From contig NZ_JBNATX010000002.1 of assembly GCF_049701115.1 (NCBI RefSeq), positions 62,001 through 126,000 on the forward strand: 64,000 nucleotides of DNA, written 5' to 3'. The stretch is from Thermoanaerobacter sp049701115 (GTDB taxonomy: Bacteria > Bacillota > Thermoanaerobacteria > Thermoanaerobacterales > Thermoanaerobacteraceae). Under the pieces are notes generated by a model. The model was not told where the DNA came from. It was given only the letters and a program-made list of their open reading frames with translations, and did no database searches. This document shows, piece after piece, positions 62,695 to 64,000 of this stretch. Position numbers and translations under genes: made by a program. How positions within the stretch are numbered: position 1 is the first letter of the stretch; every line of letters starts with the position of its first letter.

Positions 62695-63753
62695 TCAACT
62701 CCCCTCAGCCTCTATTTCTTTATAGCCAGCAGCCTTTTCTAACCTATTCATAATGGCAAGTCCAATTTCATCGTAGTCGAAACTCTCAGCAAATACGACA
62801 TCTACTTCTCTTCTGTCGAATTCTCGCAGAACCTCAAACAAATTTTTTGCAATGCTTTCCGGTTTTTCTCTATCTCCAACGACAATAACTTCTCCTTCTT
62901 CATATTGTGTCGAAGTTTGCACTGTCGCCATTATACCAACTTTTTTGCCAATTTTCAATTGATTTTTTGCCAATTGCTTAATTTTTTTTACAACTTTATC
63001 AAGCGGACCTTTTACAATGTAAACCTCTGCCCTGGGAGAATAATGCTTGTATTTCATCCCTGGAGATTTAGGCTTTATATCCATGTCTGGCTTTTTTAAA
63101 AGAAAAGGGTCCAGCCTTACTTCTCCTAATACTTCTTGGAGCATGTTAAGCGTCACGGCTCCAGGCCTTAATATGACTGGGATTTCATCAGTAAGGTCTA
63201 CCACAGTTGATTCCAAACCCACATCACACTTTCCACCATCTATTATGACATCCACTTTACCATAAAGGTCTTCAATAACATGGGAAGCATCCGTAGGACT
63301 AGGCCTTCCTGAGACATTGGCACTTGGAGCAGATATAGGTACTCCCGCTCTTTTTATGAGGAGATGAGCTATAGAATTTGAAGGCATTCTTATTGCAACA
63401 GTATCCATACCGGCAGTGTTTATATAAGGAACTTTAGAGGATTTCTTTAATACAATAGTCAAAGGCCCCGGCCAAAATTTTTGTACAAGTTTCTTGGCTT
63501 TTTCAGGAAACTCCACTGTAAGGTCGTAAACCTGATCTATAGAAGCTATGTGTAAAATTAAGGGATTATCTTGGGGCCTTCCCTTAGCAATGAAGATTCT
63601 TTTCACTGCTTCCTCATCAAAGGAATTCGCCCCTATTCCGTATACCGTTTCCGTCGGAAATGCCACAAGACCCCCTTTTTTTATGACTTCGGCTGCATAA
63701 TCAATAAGCTCTATTTCTGGGTTATATCTATCAATCCTTATCACTTTTGTCAT
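62695..63753 (-). CDS. ywlC: L-threonylcarbamoyladenylate synthase (Sua5/YwlC)
   Basis: Makes threonylcarbamoyl-AMP for the t6A37 modification of tRNA. 352 residues from ATG 63753 (GAGGAG eight bases upstream). YrdC-like domain first (GGLVAFPTETVYGIGANS, KGRPQDNPLILHIAS, SAPSANVSGRPSPT), then a Sua5 C-terminal domain from about residue 220 (KSPGMKYKHYSPRAEVYIV). One base before the phosphatase-RpiB fusion, so cotranscribed. Confidence 0.93.
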   Translation of the reverse strand: MTKVIRIDRYNPEIELIDYAAEVIKKGGLVAFPTETVYGIGANSFDEEAVKRIFIAKGRPQDNPLILHIASIDQVYDLTVEFPEKAKKLVQKFWPGPLTIVLKKSSKVPYINTAGMDTVAIRMPSNSIAHLLIKRAGVPISAPSANVSGRPSPTDASHVIEDLYGKVDVIIDGGKCDVGLESTVVDLTDEIPVILRPGAVTLNMLQEVLGEVRLDPFLLKKPDMDIKPKSPGMKYKHYSPRAEVYIVKGPLDKVVKKIKQLAKNQLKIGKKVGIMATVQTSTQYEEGEVIVVGDREKPESIAKNLFEVLREFDRREVDVVFAESFDYDEIGLAIMNRLEKAAGYKEIEAEGS

Positions 63754-63776
63754 TAAAGGCACTCCTCACAAATTAT

Positions 63777-64000
63777 TTACAAATATCTCGTTATTATTAT
63801 ACCACCTATGACCCCCAATATCATCCCCAAAACAGAAATTTTCCCTTTATAAATACTTCTGGCTTCGGGTATTATCTCACCACAGGTCACATAAAGCATA
63901 GCCCCTCCAGCCAAAGCAAGATCAAGTCCAATAAAGGTATCGGATATGCCGCCACTTAAAATACCTATAAAAGTACCGAAAACAGTCGGCAAACCTGTTA
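63777..64000 (-). CDS. ZIP-family metal transporter, C-terminal part
   Basis: The last 74 residues of a ZIP (zinc/iron permease) protein; the rest lies beyond the window. The frame is open to the edge (TGLPTVFGTFIGILSGG). The segment ALAGGAMLYVTCGEIIPEA contains the conserved metal-binding HE-like position as GE, as in ZupT-like bacterial members, followed by a last hydrophobic helix. Ends 23 bases before ywlC. Confidence 0.8.
   Translation of the reverse strand, partial: TGLPTVFGTFIGILSGGISDTFIGLDLALAGGAMLYVTCGEIIPEARSIYKGKISVLGMILGVIGGIIITRYL
63796..63804 (-). promoter_or_regulatory. Possible extended -10 promoter inside the ZIP gene end
   Basis: Minus strand GGTGGTATAAT, an extended -10 about 43 bases before the ywlC start. 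No good -35 seen. Confidence 0.4.

Overview
The window looks like a chromosome segment of a thermophilic, low-GC, spore-forming, flagellated anaerobic Firmicute, most likely Thermoanaerobacter or Caldanaerobacter. Evidence seen here: AT-rich intergenic DNA, strong AGGAGG ribosome sites with frequent GTG and TTG starts, sporulation genes (spoIID, spoIIQ-like, spoIIID), flagellar rod genes, and SLH-type surface proteins. The genus is an inference. Nearly all genes lie on the minus strand; the exceptions are a PhoH-family gene and one small membrane-protein gene.

From low to high coordinates: (1) 1-321, the start of an OppA-type solute-binding lipoprotein. (2) 0.6-6.5 kb, a complete ribose operon rbsR-K-D-A-C-B with a sigma-A promoter and a LacI-type operator over the start site. 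(3) 6.6-7.9 kb, a PIN-PhoH ATPase on the plus strand, converging on (4) 8.0-14.5 kb, an eight-gene operon for an amino sugar or tagatose-type route: mannose-family PTS IIB-IIC-IID-IIA, class II aldolase, PfkB kinase, AgaS-type isomerase, Gfo/Idh oxidoreductase. It has a near-consensus sigma-54 promoter, and its neighbouring LevR-type activator (14.7-17.5 kb) carries a one-base frameshift. (5) 17.6-20.8 kb, transketolase and a frameshifted MFS transporter. (6) 21-30.5 kb, a second sugar cluster: galactitol-type PTS (IIC, IIB, IIA), AraD/FucA-type aldolase, FGGY kinase and phosphohexomutase, led by an intact 973-residue LevR-like sigma-54 activator whose N-terminus resembles the DNA-binding region of RpoN itself.

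(7) 30.6-40.3 kb, housekeeping, cell-envelope and sporulation genes: pgeF, DUF362 ferredoxin, murJ, fabZ, flgJ-like, flgG, flgF-like, mbl, spoIIID, spoIIQ-like, spoIID. (8) 40.4-55.7 kb, an accessory block: three surface-protein genes (two with SLH domains, one giant with about 14 IPT/TIG domains), a lone PPDK-N/ATP-grasp protein, a 249-bp MITE-like element inserted in a terminator, alanine dehydrogenase, an orphan PqqD-like protein and an OPT transporter. The block sits between spoIID and murA, which are neighbours in Bacillus. (9) 55.8-64 kb, ywmB-murA, then sua5, a phosphatase-RpiB fusion, upp, comEB, tagO and wecB, ending in a partial ZIP metal transporter.

Main points for follow-up are the inserted element with 27-bp flanking repeats and a second copy of its 16-bp terminus at 24.1 kb, the paired sigma-54/LevR systems (one broken), the two homopolymer frameshifts, the surface-protein island with a SigD-like promoter, and the shared promoter motif of ald and the OPT gene. 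No rRNA, tRNA, CRISPR array or recognisable riboswitch was seen.
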